This document shows, in pieces, positions 18,896-27,300 of a stretch of 64,000 bases of DNA. Source of the DNA: Oceanispirochaeta crateris. Its GTDB lineage: Bacteria; Spirochaetota; Spirochaetia; DSM-2461. The stretch covers positions 3,638,439 through 3,702,438 of the forward strand of contig NZ_CP036150.1 of assembly GCF_008329965.1 (NCBI RefSeq). The letters run 5' to 3'. Under the pieces are notes generated by a model. The model had not been told where the DNA came from and did not search any database. It was given only the letters and a program-made list of their open reading frames with translations. Each line of letters opens with the position of its first letter. Position 1 is the stretch's first letter. Made by a program: the position numbers and the translations under genes.

Positions 18896-20661
18896 AGTAC
18901 TACTCAAGGAAGAGCAGCAACAGTATCCGGAGTCAGCTTATCTGGAGTTTTTCTGCCATGCTGGTCCTAGAAATTCTTGTCTTTGGCATTGCTGCCAGTA
19001 TCCTCTATGAGCGGACTTTGAAAGAAAATAATAACAGCTATGTTTTTCAGATGATTCATCAGATGAATGGAATCATTGATAATTATATCGCCTACATGGA
19101 AGACATCTCATCCGTGGTTTTGCAGCATGAAGATGTCAGGTTGTATGCACTTTCCTCGGAGGACCCGGAAACAAGAGCCTCCTTGAAACCCGGAATCCAG
19201 GGATTCCTTTACTCAATAAAGGAGGTCAGGACAGACCTGGTTAACCTTATCCTTTTAATGGAAGACGGAGATTTTATCAGCCCTAATCCTGAGGATACTC
19301 TCAATGAATCCATTGATTTCAGACAGGAGGACTGGTACAAGAAAGCAGGACCCCAGTATTACAAACCCTATATTACATCTTCCCATGTTCAGAATATCAT
19401 TAAAGGACGGTATCCCTGGGTTATTTCAATGACCCGTAGGTTTCAGGTGGAGGAGGATAAAAAGGGTATTCTTCTGGTGGATTTAAATTATAATATCATA
19501 CGGGAGCTCAGCAGTAATATCGAGATAGGAGAGAAGGGCTATATTTTTATAATCAATTCTTTGGGTGAGATTGTGTATCATCCGCGGCAGGATCTGATTT
19601 ATAACGATTTGAAACATGAAAAGATCGATCAGATTTTGGGAATGAAGACGGGGTCCCTCCTTTCTACAGTAGATGGTGAGAAGATTCTTTATACCTTCGG
19701 AACCTCTGCAGATACGGGGTGGACAATTGTGGGCGTCTCAAATGTGAAGGAACTTCTGTCCAGTCGCAGGGAGCTTCAAAGTTACCTCTGGCTTTTAATT
19801 CTTTTTACTTTTTCTATTGTCATCATGATTTCAACTCTCCTTTCCGGGTGGATTGTCAAACCCATAGAAAGTCTTCGTAAGTCCATGCAGGAAGTGGAGA
19901 AAGGAAATTTCAACATTGACATCAATGTTCAGTGCGATCATGAAGTCTTTGATTTGGCAGAAGACTGTAATATAGCCATCGAGAAGATTAAGGAACTGAT
20001 GATTCAGAATGAAAAGGAACAGGAGTTAAAGAGAAAAAATGAGTTCAAGGCCCTTCAGGCTCAGATCAACCCTCATTTTCTCTACAATACTCTGGATTCT
20101 ATCATCTGGTTGATTGAGGGAGAAGAAAACGAGGATGCTGTCAGAATGATTGAAGAATTGGCAGATTTCTTCAGGTTAAGTCTCAATAAAGGACGGGAAA
20201 TTATTCCCATCCGGCAGGTGATTGATCACATTTCGTCTTATCTGATCATTCAACAGATGAGATACAAGAATAAAATGGATTACAGAATCCTTGTGGACCC
20301 CGAACTCTATTCTTATTATTCTCTAAAATTACTACTTCAGCCCCTGGTGGAAAATGCAATATATCATGGCATCAAAAATCAGGACGGGGAGGGGATCATC
20401 ACAATTCAAGCTGCCAGGAAGGATAATCTTATCCTTTTTTCAGTTGAGGATAGCGGCGTTGGCATTGATGCAAAAACAATGGAGCAGTTAAAAGCAGGTG
20501 AGATTCCGGCATCCTCCAGGAGTGGTATGGGACTCCGGAATGTGCAGGAACGGCTGCATCTCTTTTTCGGAAAAGAATATGATCTTTTCTTTGAGAGTGA
20601 ACCCGGGAAAGGAAGTCGGATCGGTTTTACAATCCCATTGATTAAGGAGCCACAGACATGA
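18892..20661 (+). CDS. YesM/LytS-type sensor histidine kinase (locus B)
   Basis: The 589-residue kinase starts with GTG overlapping the regulator's TGA. It has a membrane helix (about 15-40), an extracytoplasmic sensor region of about 250 residues likely of the Cache type (includes DWYKKAGPQYYKPYI), a second helix (about 298-320), a HAMP segment, and the His_kinase box LQAQINPHFLYNTLDSI with the phosphoacceptor histidine. The ATP-binding domain has VENAIYHG, DSGVGI and GMGLRNVQERL. It should phosphorylate the AraC-type regulator. The next gene overlaps by four bases and encodes a membrane-tethered sugar-binding protein, the probable ligand-sensing partner. Confidence 0.93.
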   Translation: MKYYSRKSSNSIRSQLIWSFSAMLVLEILVFGIAASILYERTLKENNNSYVFQMIHQMNGIIDNYIAYMEDISSVVLQHEDVRLYALSSEDPETRASLKPGIQGFLYSIKEVRTDLVNLILLMEDGDFISPNPEDTLNESIDFRQEDWYKKAGPQYYKPYITSSHVQNIIKGRYPWVISMTRRFQVEEDKKGILLVDLNYNIIRELSSNIEIGEKGYIFIINSLGEIVYHPRQDLIYNDLKHEKIDQILGMKTGSLLSTVDGEKILYTFGTSADTGWTIVGVSNVKELLSSRRELQSYLWLLILFTFSIVIMISTLLSGWIVKPIESLRKSMQEVEKGNFNIDINVQCDHEVFDLAEDCNIAIEKIKELMIQNEKEQELKRKNEFKALQAQINPHFLYNTLDSIIWLIEGEENEDAVRMIEELADFFRLSLNKGREIIPIRQVIDHISSYLIIQQMRYKNKMDYRILVDPELYSYYSLKLLLQPLVENAIYHGIKNQDGEGIITIQAARKDNLILFSVEDSGVGIDAKTMEQLKAGEIPASSRSGMGLRNVQERLHLFFGKEYDLFFESEPGKGSRIGFTIPLIKEPQT

Positions 20662-21635
20662 AATCAGGCCGGATCGTACTTATCAATATCTCCTTTCTGT
20701 TTCTGATTCTTCTTATCTATTATTTTTCGGCAAACATGAACCTATTTTCCCGTTTCAACAAGAAGTATGAAGTTGTCCTTGTGATGAAAACAACGGAACG
20801 AATTAGTGAATTCTGGGTGATCCTGGAAAAAGGGGCCATTCAGGCTGCAGAAGATTTAGGAATCCATATAGAGATTACCGGTGCCGATCTGGAAGATAAT
20901 ATTCAGCAGCAGATTGATATTATGGATCAGGTGATTGACAGTGCTCCGGATGCGATTATTCTGGCAGCCACAGATTATCAGCTTTTGGGGCCTTCTGCTG
21001 CTAGGGCGCGAGAACAAAGTATTGCCCTGTTAACTGTGGACTCCTTTATCGCCAGTGACCATTCTCAGTGTGAAATCGGAACTGCCAATGTTGGGGCCGG
21101 GGAAAAGCTGGGACGGCATATGTCCAGTTTACTTCAGGAAGGGGATACCTTGGCCATTATCAGTTTTGTCCGCGACAGCTCTCCTGCCATTGAACGGGAG
21201 AAGGGATTCCGGTCAGCCTTGGGGGATGATTTCAATATCTTGGATACTATCTATACCAACAACAATATTGAACTGGGCTATACAGAAACAAAACGTCTCA
21301 TAAAAGAATACCCACATCTCAAGGCTGTTGTCGCCTTGAATGAGAATTCAGCCCTGGGGACATTCCGGGCTATAAAGGAATCTGACCGTGCTGGAGACCT
21401 GATTTTCATGACCTTTGACAGTGACTTGGAGTTGATCCAGGGATTGGAAGACGGCCTCATAGATGCTACCCTGGTTCAAAAGCCATACAACATGGGATAT
21501 CTTGCCGTCCAAAACGCCTACGACCTGATTCGTGGTAAATCCGTGCCACCTTCTATCGACACCGGTTCAGAGCTGATCACCAGAGAAAATATGTACGACA
21601 TAAAGAATCAGAAGCTGCTCTTTCCTTCCGAATAA
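20658..21635 (+). CDS. Membrane-tethered sugar-binding sensory protein (locus B)
   Basis: A 325-residue periplasmic binding protein (Peripla_BP_4 family) with an N-terminal hydrophobic helix (about 6-25) that lacks an obvious cleavage site, so it probably stays anchored facing the periplasm. The body has the family's features: PDAIILAATDYQ, IEREKGFRSALG, ALNENSALGTFRAIKE and TFDSDLELIQGLEDG. Its ATGA overlap with the kinase gene and distance from the permease genes argue that it serves signalling rather than transport, as in described XylFII-LytS-type tripartite systems. The ligand is probably the substrate of the importer encoded from 21810. Confidence 0.85.
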   Translation: MKSGRIVLINISFLFLILLIYYFSANMNLFSRFNKKYEVVLVMKTTERISEFWVILEKGAIQAAEDLGIHIEITGADLEDNIQQQIDIMDQVIDSAPDAIILAATDYQLLGPSAARAREQSIALLTVDSFIASDHSQCEIGTANVGAGEKLGRHMSSLLQEGDTLAIISFVRDSSPAIEREKGFRSALGDDFNILDTIYTNNNIELGYTETKRLIKEYPHLKAVVALNENSALGTFRAIKESDRAGDLIFMTFDSDLELIQGLEDGLIDATLVQKPYNMGYLAVQNAYDLIRGKSVPPSIDTGSELITRENMYDIKNQKLLFPSE

Positions 21636-21761
21636 GTTTCAAATTCCTCTTCCAAAAGAGTTTAAAATCCTCTTTTCCCCCAAAAATAGTGCTGAATATT
21701 GAACATTTTGTATTGAATTTTCGCTTCCTGGATACAAAAAGCAGGGTTAACCTGATTCAAG

Positions 21762-21779
21762 TTCAGGTGATCACCTGAA
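21762..21779. promoter_or_regulatory. Perfect 18-base palindrome before the locus B importer
   Basis: TTCAGGTGATCACCTGAA is identical to its own reverse complement. It lies 30 bases before the binding-protein start codon, downstream of weak promoter-like sequence, and has no T run, so it reads better as an operator or mRNA structure than as a terminator. The binding protein is unknown. Confidence 0.55.
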
Positions 21780-21809
21780 GTATTTTCTATTTTTCAAAGG
21801 AGTAAATTT

Positions 21810-22925
21810 ATGAAAAAACTAGTAATCCTAGTTCTGTGTGTTGCTGTTTCTGCAACTACACTTTTCGCAGCTGGACAGCAGGACGCTGCCGCAGGTTCCG
21901 AAGAGATTGTCATCGGTGCCCTGATTAGAAATACAGACGAACAGTTTGTTGCCGACTATGCTGAAGTCCTTAAAGGCCTTGCAAAGGATGCCGGTGTTAC
22001 CCTGAAACTTCAGGATTCCCGTGGTGATATGGCTGCTCAGCTTGACCAGATGAACACTCTTCTAGTTCAGGGTGTAAAACATTTTGTTGTTGTTGCTAAC
22101 GTAACCGAAGCTACAGAAGACATGGCCAAAGCCATCAATGCCAAAGGCGGATCTGCAGCTTTCTCAAATATTCAGCCTTCAGTTGAAGCTCTAAAAGTCA
22201 GCCCTAACTTCTTCCTGGCTTCTTCTCCTGAATCTGTTGCCGGTTCCTTCCAGGCACAGATCCTCGATGACTACTTCAAAGCTCATCCCGAAAAAATGGC
22301 CAATGGTGACCCCAATGCCATCGATGCCGTATTCATTTACGGTCAGCTTGGACACCCTGCTCAGGTTTATAGAACCAATGCAGTTAAACAGGGTCTAATT
22401 GATGCTGGATACAAACTGAATGTCGTTGCAGAAGATACAGCAAACTGGAAACCTTCTGAAGCACAGGCAAAAATGGATGCATGGATTTCTGCTTACGGTG
22501 GAGAGTTTGATGTTGTAATTGCCAACAATGACGGAATGGCTCTGGGTGCCGTTGAATCTTTGATCACAAACGGTTATATGGATGATCCAAATGATCCTAC
22601 AAAGGATATTGACGGAGATGGTCTTGTTCTAAGTATTCCAGTTGTCGGTGTTGATGCAACTCAGGTTGCAGTAAAAGCCATGGATGAAAAGAAACTCCTT
22701 GGTACAGTTCTTCAGGATGCAGTCGGTCAGGCTACTACAGCTTTTGAGCTGGCAGTTATGATGGCTAAGACAGGAACAGCCGCAGGTAAGTCTGCTAATG
22801 GAATTGCTCCTCTTTCTGCTCCTATTGATGAAGCTCCTGCCAACGATGCCGCTATTGTCGGACAGTGCTACCTGGTACCCTTCAAGGCTGTAACCATGGA
22901 TAATTACAAAGAGTTTATGCAGTAA
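21810..22925 (+). CDS. Periplasmic sugar-binding protein (locus B)
   Basis: A 371-residue type I binding protein. The signal peptide ends near LFAAGQQD, the local style for these proteins. It has GALIRNTDEQFVADYAE at the ligand-binding N-terminal lobe, LQDSRGDMAAQLDQMN, NNDGMALGAVE and VVGVDATQVAVKAM. It is some 50 residues longer than the locus A and C proteins, which recalls galactose/glucose (MglB-type) proteins; the ligand remains unassigned. Translation starts at ATG after AAAGGAG. It is first in the operon, and a stem-loop separates it from the ATPase gene, consistent with higher expression of the binding protein. Confidence 0.92.
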   Translation: MKKLVILVLCVAVSATTLFAAGQQDAAAGSEEIVIGALIRNTDEQFVADYAEVLKGLAKDAGVTLKLQDSRGDMAAQLDQMNTLLVQGVKHFVVVANVTEATEDMAKAINAKGGSAAFSNIQPSVEALKVSPNFFLASSPESVAGSFQAQILDDYFKAHPEKMANGDPNAIDAVFIYGQLGHPAQVYRTNAVKQGLIDAGYKLNVVAEDTANWKPSEAQAKMDAWISAYGGEFDVVIANNDGMALGAVESLITNGYMDDPNDPTKDIDGDGLVLSIPVVGVDATQVAVKAMDEKKLLGTVLQDAVGQATTAFELAVMMAKTGTAAGKSANGIAPLSAPIDEAPANDAAIVGQCYLVPFKAVTMDNYKEFMQ

Positions 22926-22950
22926 AAAGGGCTTTTGCCATGAATCATTG

Positions 22951-22974
22951 AGTATCCGGTATTTACCGGATACT
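22951..22974 (+). other. Stem-loop between binding-protein and ATPase genes (locus B)
   Basis: AGTATCCGGT and ACCGGATACT form a perfect 10-base stem with a four-base loop. Only GTTTTG follows, so termination would be weak at best. It probably stabilises the binding-protein mRNA or attenuates read-through. Confidence 0.7.
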
Positions 22975-23040
22975 GTTTTGTCCATAATCCGGAGACAATC
23001 TGTTTCCGGGTTTCTATAAAAAAATGTTTAGGAAAAAGCG

Positions 23041-24561
23041 ATGTCAGAGCAGCAGGAATACATCCTGGAAATGCACAACATAACAAAATCATTTCCCGGA
23101 GTGAAGGCTTTAGATAATGTCAGCCTTAAGGTTCGACCCGGTACGGTTCATGCTCTTATGGGCGAGAACGGAGCCGGAAAATCCACTCTTATGAAATGCC
23201 TCTTCGGCATTTACAAGAAAGATGATGGTGAAGTCTTTCTCAATGGTGAAAAAGTTGAATTTCACAGTGCCAAAAATGCACTGGAATCGGGTGTTTCCAT
23301 GATTCATCAGGAACTCTCCAATGTCCCTGAACGATATGTCATGGAAAATCTCTGGTTGGGAAGGGAGCCCCTGCATCGCATTGGGCCTCTCGCTCTGGTT
23401 GACCATAAAAAAATGTACAATGATACATTGGAGCTCATGAAAAAGCTCGAAATGGTCGTCGATCCCAGAAATAAAATGAGTGAACTTTCAATATCCAAGC
23501 AGCAGGGATGTGAAATAGCTAAGGCTGTTTCTTATAAAGCTTCCGTTGTGGTCATGGATGAACCCTCTTCTTCTTTGTCAGAAACAGAAGTAGAGCTTCT
23601 TTTTAAAATTATCAACAACCTGAAAAAACAAGGTGTTGCCATAATATACATCTCTCACAAAATGAGTGAAATCTTTCAAATTTCAGACGAAATCTCCGTC
23701 ATGAGAGATGGCCGTCTTGTGGCCAGTCAACCCGCTTCAGAATTGGATGATGACAAATTAATCAAGTTGATGGTTGGACGAGATATGACTCATCGTTTTC
23801 CTCCCATCGATTTCAGTTCCGGCGATGATACCATTTTAAAGGTTGAGAATCTCACCGCATCAAATCCGCGTTCCTTCAAGAATATTTCTTTTGAACTGAA
23901 AAAAGGAGAGATTCTGGGGATAGGTGGTCTGGTCGGTGCCCAAAGAACCGAATTAGTAGAAGCCATTTTCGGTTTGCGCGGCATTGAGTCGGGAACCATT
24001 GAGGTTCATGGAAAAGAAGTTGTCATAAATAGTCCGAGAGAGGCCATAGCCAATGGGATTGGTCTTATCACTGAAGATCGGAGAGGATCTGGAATCTTCC
24101 CCTTACTTTCTATTTTGGATAATACATCCATACCTTCTTTGGATACATATATACAAAAGAATCATCTTTTAAATCATAAACTGATAGAATCTGATTCGAT
24201 TCAGGTGAATAAGCAGCTGAGAACAAAGACTCCCACTTATAAAACTCCCATACAGAATCTTTCTGGTGGTAATCAGCAGAAGGTTATTGTTGCCCGTTGG
24301 CTCATGACCTCTCCTGATATCCTGATTATGGATGAGCCAACGAGGGGAATCGATGTTGGTGCAAAGTATGAAATCTATCTGATTATGACTGAACTGATCA
24401 AACAGGGGAAATCAATCATCATGGTTTCTTCAGAAATGCCCGAACTGTTGGGTATGTCCAGTAGGGTTATGGTCCTTTGTAACGGAAAACATACTGGAAC
24501 TCTGAACAGAGATGAAGCAAATCAGGAATCAATCATGCGGCTGGCTGCCCAGTTCCGTTGA
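23041..24561 (+). CDS. Ribose/galactose-type ABC importer ATPase (locus B)
   Basis: A 506-residue tandem ABC protein of the MglA/RbsA family. The first half has GENGAGKSTL, signature LSISKQQG and VVMDEPSSSLSE. The second has the degenerate GLVGAQRTEL loop, LSGGNQQKV, MDEPTRGIDVGAKYE. The first-half signature is LSISK, mildly unlike the usual LSxAQ. It energises the permease encoded 31 bases downstream. The gene starts at ATG preceded by AGGAAAAAGCG, a modest Shine-Dalgarno sequence. Confidence 0.93.
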   Translation: MSEQQEYILEMHNITKSFPGVKALDNVSLKVRPGTVHALMGENGAGKSTLMKCLFGIYKKDDGEVFLNGEKVEFHSAKNALESGVSMIHQELSNVPERYVMENLWLGREPLHRIGPLALVDHKKMYNDTLELMKKLEMVVDPRNKMSELSISKQQGCEIAKAVSYKASVVVMDEPSSSLSETEVELLFKIINNLKKQGVAIIYISHKMSEIFQISDEISVMRDGRLVASQPASELDDDKLIKLMVGRDMTHRFPPIDFSSGDDTILKVENLTASNPRSFKNISFELKKGEILGIGGLVGAQRTELVEAIFGLRGIESGTIEVHGKEVVINSPREAIANGIGLITEDRRGSGIFPLLSILDNTSIPSLDTYIQKNHLLNHKLIESDSIQVNKQLRTKTPTYKTPIQNLSGGNQQKVIVARWLMTSPDILIMDEPTRGIDVGAKYEIYLIMTELIKQGKSIIMVSSEMPELLGMSSRVMVLCNGKHTGTLNRDEANQESIMRLAAQFR

Positions 24562-24592
24562 ATCAGGCCTTTTGGCCCTTTAGGAGATAATT

Positions 24593-25606
24593 ATGGAAAA
24601 GACAGAAACAAAAATTGCCGGCATCAAGATTCCGGATAGACTTAAGCAGATATTAAGTTCACATACCAGTTTTATTACATTTTTCTTGATGCTGATGGCA
24701 TTGGGGATTATGACAAATGGAGGGGCTTTAAGAATCGGTTCTCTGCAGAATCTTGTCGTTGCCGAGGCCGTAAGAGGCTTTGCTGCTCTGGGTGTAGGTA
24801 TGATCATCATTACCAAAGGAATCGACTTGTCACTCGGTCAGGTTATAGGCCTTTCCGCCTGTGTGGCATCGTCTTTTGCACAGTCGCCGGATTATGCCAG
24901 TGCTCTGTATGCCGGGCAGGAATTCGCCATCTGGTTACCCATTGTTGCAGGGATATCAGTGGGTGCTCTGTTTGGACTTTTTAATGGTATATTAGTAGCT
25001 TATGGAAATATTCCTCCCTTTATAGCTACTCTGGGATCAATGTCCATAGCCAGAGGATTCAAGCTTATTTATACACAGGCTTCTACACTTGGTTCTTTGA
25101 AGAATGAGTATAAAGTTATTTCTCAGGGCTTCCTTGGACCTATTCCCTATCTTTTAATGTATGTCATTGTTGCCGCTTTTATTATTTGGCTGTTGATGAA
25201 TCATACGAAACAAGGGAAAAGTATTTATGCCATCGGAGGAAATGCTCAGGCTGCCAAGGTTTCAGGAATCAATGTGAAGCTTCAGTTGGTCAAAGTCTAT
25301 CTCTATGCAGGTATCCTTTACGGTATTGCTGGTATACTACTTTCCGCTCGTCTTGGTCTTGCCAATCCTTTAACAGGGAATGATATGGAACTTGATGCCA
25401 TTGCTGCGGTAACTGTGGGTGGTATCTCCCATGCTGGAGGTGTCGGTACCGTTGGTGGAATGATGATCGGTCTTATGACTCTGGGTCTTATCAACTTTGG
25501 TATGACTTATTTGGGTGTTAACTCCTACTTCCAGCTTTTGGTAAAAGGTGGAATCATCATCCTGGCCGTTTATTTTGATATGAGAAAACACGCCAGAAAA
25601 GACTAA
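24593..25606 (+). CDS. Ribose/galactose-type ABC importer permease (locus B)
   Basis: A 337-residue polytopic membrane protein of the RbsC/MglC family: KGIDLSLGQVIGLSA after the second hydrophobic stretch, GILVAYGNIPPFIATLGSM in the middle, and DAIAAVTVGGISHAGGVG in the last cytoplasmic loop. It forms the pore of the locus B importer with the ATPase. The gene starts at ATG after TAGGAG and ends the operon, 18 bases before a strong intrinsic terminator. Confidence 0.92.
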   Translation: MEKTETKIAGIKIPDRLKQILSSHTSFITFFLMLMALGIMTNGGALRIGSLQNLVVAEAVRGFAALGVGMIIITKGIDLSLGQVIGLSACVASSFAQSPDYASALYAGQEFAIWLPIVAGISVGALFGLFNGILVAYGNIPPFIATLGSMSIARGFKLIYTQASTLGSLKNEYKVISQGFLGPIPYLLMYVIVAAFIIWLLMNHTKQGKSIYAIGGNAQAAKVSGINVKLQLVKVYLYAGILYGIAGILLSARLGLANPLTGNDMELDAIAAVTVGGISHAGGVGTVGGMMIGLMTLGLINFGMTYLGVNSYFQLLVKGGIIILAVYFDMRKHARKD

Positions 25607-25624
25607 TACTGAGACTACTTCTTT

Positions 25625-25661
25625 AACCCGCAGGTTTTACTCTTTCCTGCGGGTTTTTTTT
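25625..25661 (+). terminator. Intrinsic terminator of the locus B operon
   Basis: AACCCGCAGG (25625-25634) pairs with CCTGCGGGTT (25646-25655) across an 11-base loop and is followed by a run of T to 25661. Confidence 0.92.
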
Positions 25662-25716
25662 GCGCGCGGCATTTGCTGCTGTCAGGAATGATTTCAATCC
25701 TTTTCTAATGGATATT

Positions 25717-26421
25717 TCAATTCAGAATAAGGTTAATCAGAGGGTAGGTGGCTACGGTTATCAGACCCGCCAATACAATGGCCAGACCACTCATAGCACC
25801 GATTACCTCCCCCATTTCCATTGCCTTGGCTGTTCCTATGGCATGGGAGACTGTTCCCATAGCAATCCCTCTGGCTACAGGATCGTGAATTCTGAATAGG
25901 GTATAAATGGGAGCATAGATTAAAACTCCAGAAACTCCATTAAACACAATTGCTATCATGGTTATCCCGCTGATTCCATTAATACCCTCAACCATTAAAA
26001 GACCAAGTGGAGTTGTAATTGAGCGGGGGAGGAGAGATCTTAAAAGAGATTCATCAATATTAAAGAGCCTACAGAGGATAATTGTACTTATAATGCTGGT
26101 AAATACACCTGCCGTAATTCCTGCAAGGATGGCTAATTTATGAGATTGTAGTTTGGTGCGTTGTCTATAAAGAGGAAGAGCCAGTAGAAGGATGGATACG
26201 GGTAGCATATATTCCAGATATTTTGCGCCCTTCATATAATTTACAAGTGGAATCTCCAAAAGAATAATCAAAGTCATAAGAGCCAGCATAGCAATCAGAA
26301 AGGGATTTAGGATGGTGATCCCCGTCTTTTTATTAATTAATTTTCCTAGGGAATAGGTTAGCAGAGTTATTATAATTCCAAAGAAAATATTATTAGTCAG
26401 TATATTCAGAATCTCATTCAT
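25717..26421 (-). CDS. lrgB: LrgB-family membrane protein
   Basis: A 234-residue hydrophobic protein with the LrgB/CidB family stretches SLLPRSITTPLGLLM, GISGITMIAIVFNGV and RGIAMGTVSHAIGTAKAME. Members were first described as murein hydrolase/antiholin modulators; LrgAB/PftAB pairs have since been shown to carry pyruvate in Bacillus and Streptococcus. It overlaps the lrgA gene by eight bases, with a good GGAG site ahead of its ATG, so the two are co-translated. The neighbouring hydroxy-acid gene set makes an organic-acid role plausible, though it lies on the other strand and that link is inference. Confidence 0.9.
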   Translation of the reverse strand: MNEILNILTNNIFFGIIITLLTYSLGKLINKKTGITILNPFLIAMLALMTLIILLEIPLVNYMKGAKYLEYMLPVSILLLALPLYRQRTKLQSHKLAILAGITAGVFTSIISTIILCRLFNIDESLLRSLLPRSITTPLGLLMVEGINGISGITMIAIVFNGVSGVLIYAPIYTLFRIHDPVARGIAMGTVSHAIGTAKAMEMGEVIGAMSGLAIVLAGLITVATYPLINLILN

Positions 26422-26767
26422 GGTCTTTCTCCGTTTTCAGCAGCAGCTGAACAACAGCCCCTGTTACTCCCATTACTAAAACGTTACTGATGAACATAAT
26501 GAGCACCAGTTTAATCCAGATTCCCTCTAACACTCCAAGAGATTCAATGACCTTGACGGCTGGAGGGAGGAAGAAAAAGGCAAGGTTTTTCAAGATGATG
26601 TCGGAGATTCCTCCTGTGAAATATTCTTCCTTCAGCACCCCTGTTATGAGAAGAATAAGGAGTAGTATCATACTAATCAGGCTAGAGGGGAATGGGACCA
26701 TCTTCCCAAGAAGTATACCGACAAATAAGAGTAGTAAGATAATTAATAGTTCTTTGATGATTTTCAT
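26414..26767 (-). CDS. lrgA: LrgA/CidA-family membrane protein
   Basis: A 117-residue protein with four predicted membrane segments and the family pattern LLLLFVGILLGKMVPFPSS near the N-terminus followed by FFLPPAVKVIE. It partners the LrgB protein encoded next in an inner-membrane complex implicated in programmed lysis control or pyruvate movement. No Shine-Dalgarno is visible before the ATG on the complement, so translation may be weak or leader-dependent. The gene directly follows a decayed aminotransferase fragment on the same strand. Confidence 0.87.
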   Translation of the reverse strand: MKIIKELLIILLLLFVGILLGKMVPFPSSLISMILLLILLITGVLKEEYFTGGISDIILKNLAFFFLPPAVKVIESLGVLEGIWIKLVLIMFISNVLVMGVTGAVVQLLLKTEKDHE

Positions 26768-26826
26768 AATGTATGGAGAATTATAGAGGTCTTGGTACTT
26801 ACATACAATTATCAGCCAGGTCTTTC

Positions 26827-27191
26827 TTATTCAATAACCTCTAAAACATTCTGAGGATACTGAGGTGCAAAAGAAGGCTGATGGGACTGATCTACTGGTT
26901 TTGCTCTTAAAAAACTCCAGGATGAAGGAAGCTTTTCTGTCTCAAAAATTTGTGAGCAAAGGAAACTGAACAGACCATTCTGAATGACCATATGTCTTTT
27001 GTAAGTGGCAAACTGTCGTGCTACTCCTTCCAACGCAAAGGTTTTACTCCCCGGGACGACCGCTATTTCATTGGCTTTATAGACATGTTTCAGGATTGTG
27101 TGGATGTCCCTCATAACTTCTTGAAAAATTTAGACATATGGTTGAGAACTCTATCTCTCTTCATCGATGGAGGATCTTTCAGTCGATTCAT
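26827..27191 (-). pseudogene. Relic of a class V aminotransferase N-terminus
   Basis: Read on the complement, two frames together resemble the N-terminal region of PLP-dependent class V aminotransferases (alanine-glyoxylate/serine-pyruvate type). The first frame (from ATG at 27191) ends in RVLNHMSKFF, matching the family's RSLNHMS. The second, after a frameshift near 27125, continues IFQEVMRDIHTILKHVYKA, then VVPGSKTF and VARQFATYK. Intact family members are near 370 residues; here a stop follows at 26827 after about 110, and the PLP-lysine region is missing. The homology is recalled, not searched. Together with the repeat at 27251 it occupies most of the 533-base gap between lrgA and the TRAP operon. 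Confidence 0.72.
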
Positions 27192-27250
27192 TATTGAAAA
27201 TTTAAATTGATAGATACCGAAAGCCGAGTGAAAATGATTCATTGTAACTT

Positions 27251-27271
27251 ATAAATTATAAATTATAAATT
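27251..27271 (+). repeat. Three tandem 7-base repeats upstream of the TRAP operon
   Basis: ATAAATT occurs three times in tandem 30 to 50 bases before the DctP start codon, in a region where a -10 box or leader would lie. A short palindrome AATGATTCATT is at 27233-27243. Copy-number change could alter promoter spacing, but no -35/-10 pair was assigned. Confidence 0.75.
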
Positions 27272-27300
27272 AATCTTTTACCTTCTAAAGGAGTTGGAAT

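Noticed and set aside
21729-21743. TGG...GC pattern resembling a sigma-54 promoter ahead of the locus B importer
   Set aside because: The GG and GC are one base too close and the -24 and -12 boxes are otherwise poor. The locus has an AraC-type rather than an NtrC-type regulator.
26992-27210. Plus-strand 72-residue open frame before the TRAP operon
   Set aside because: The opposite strand reads as an aminotransferase relic; the plus-strand frame has no recognisable motif or good start.
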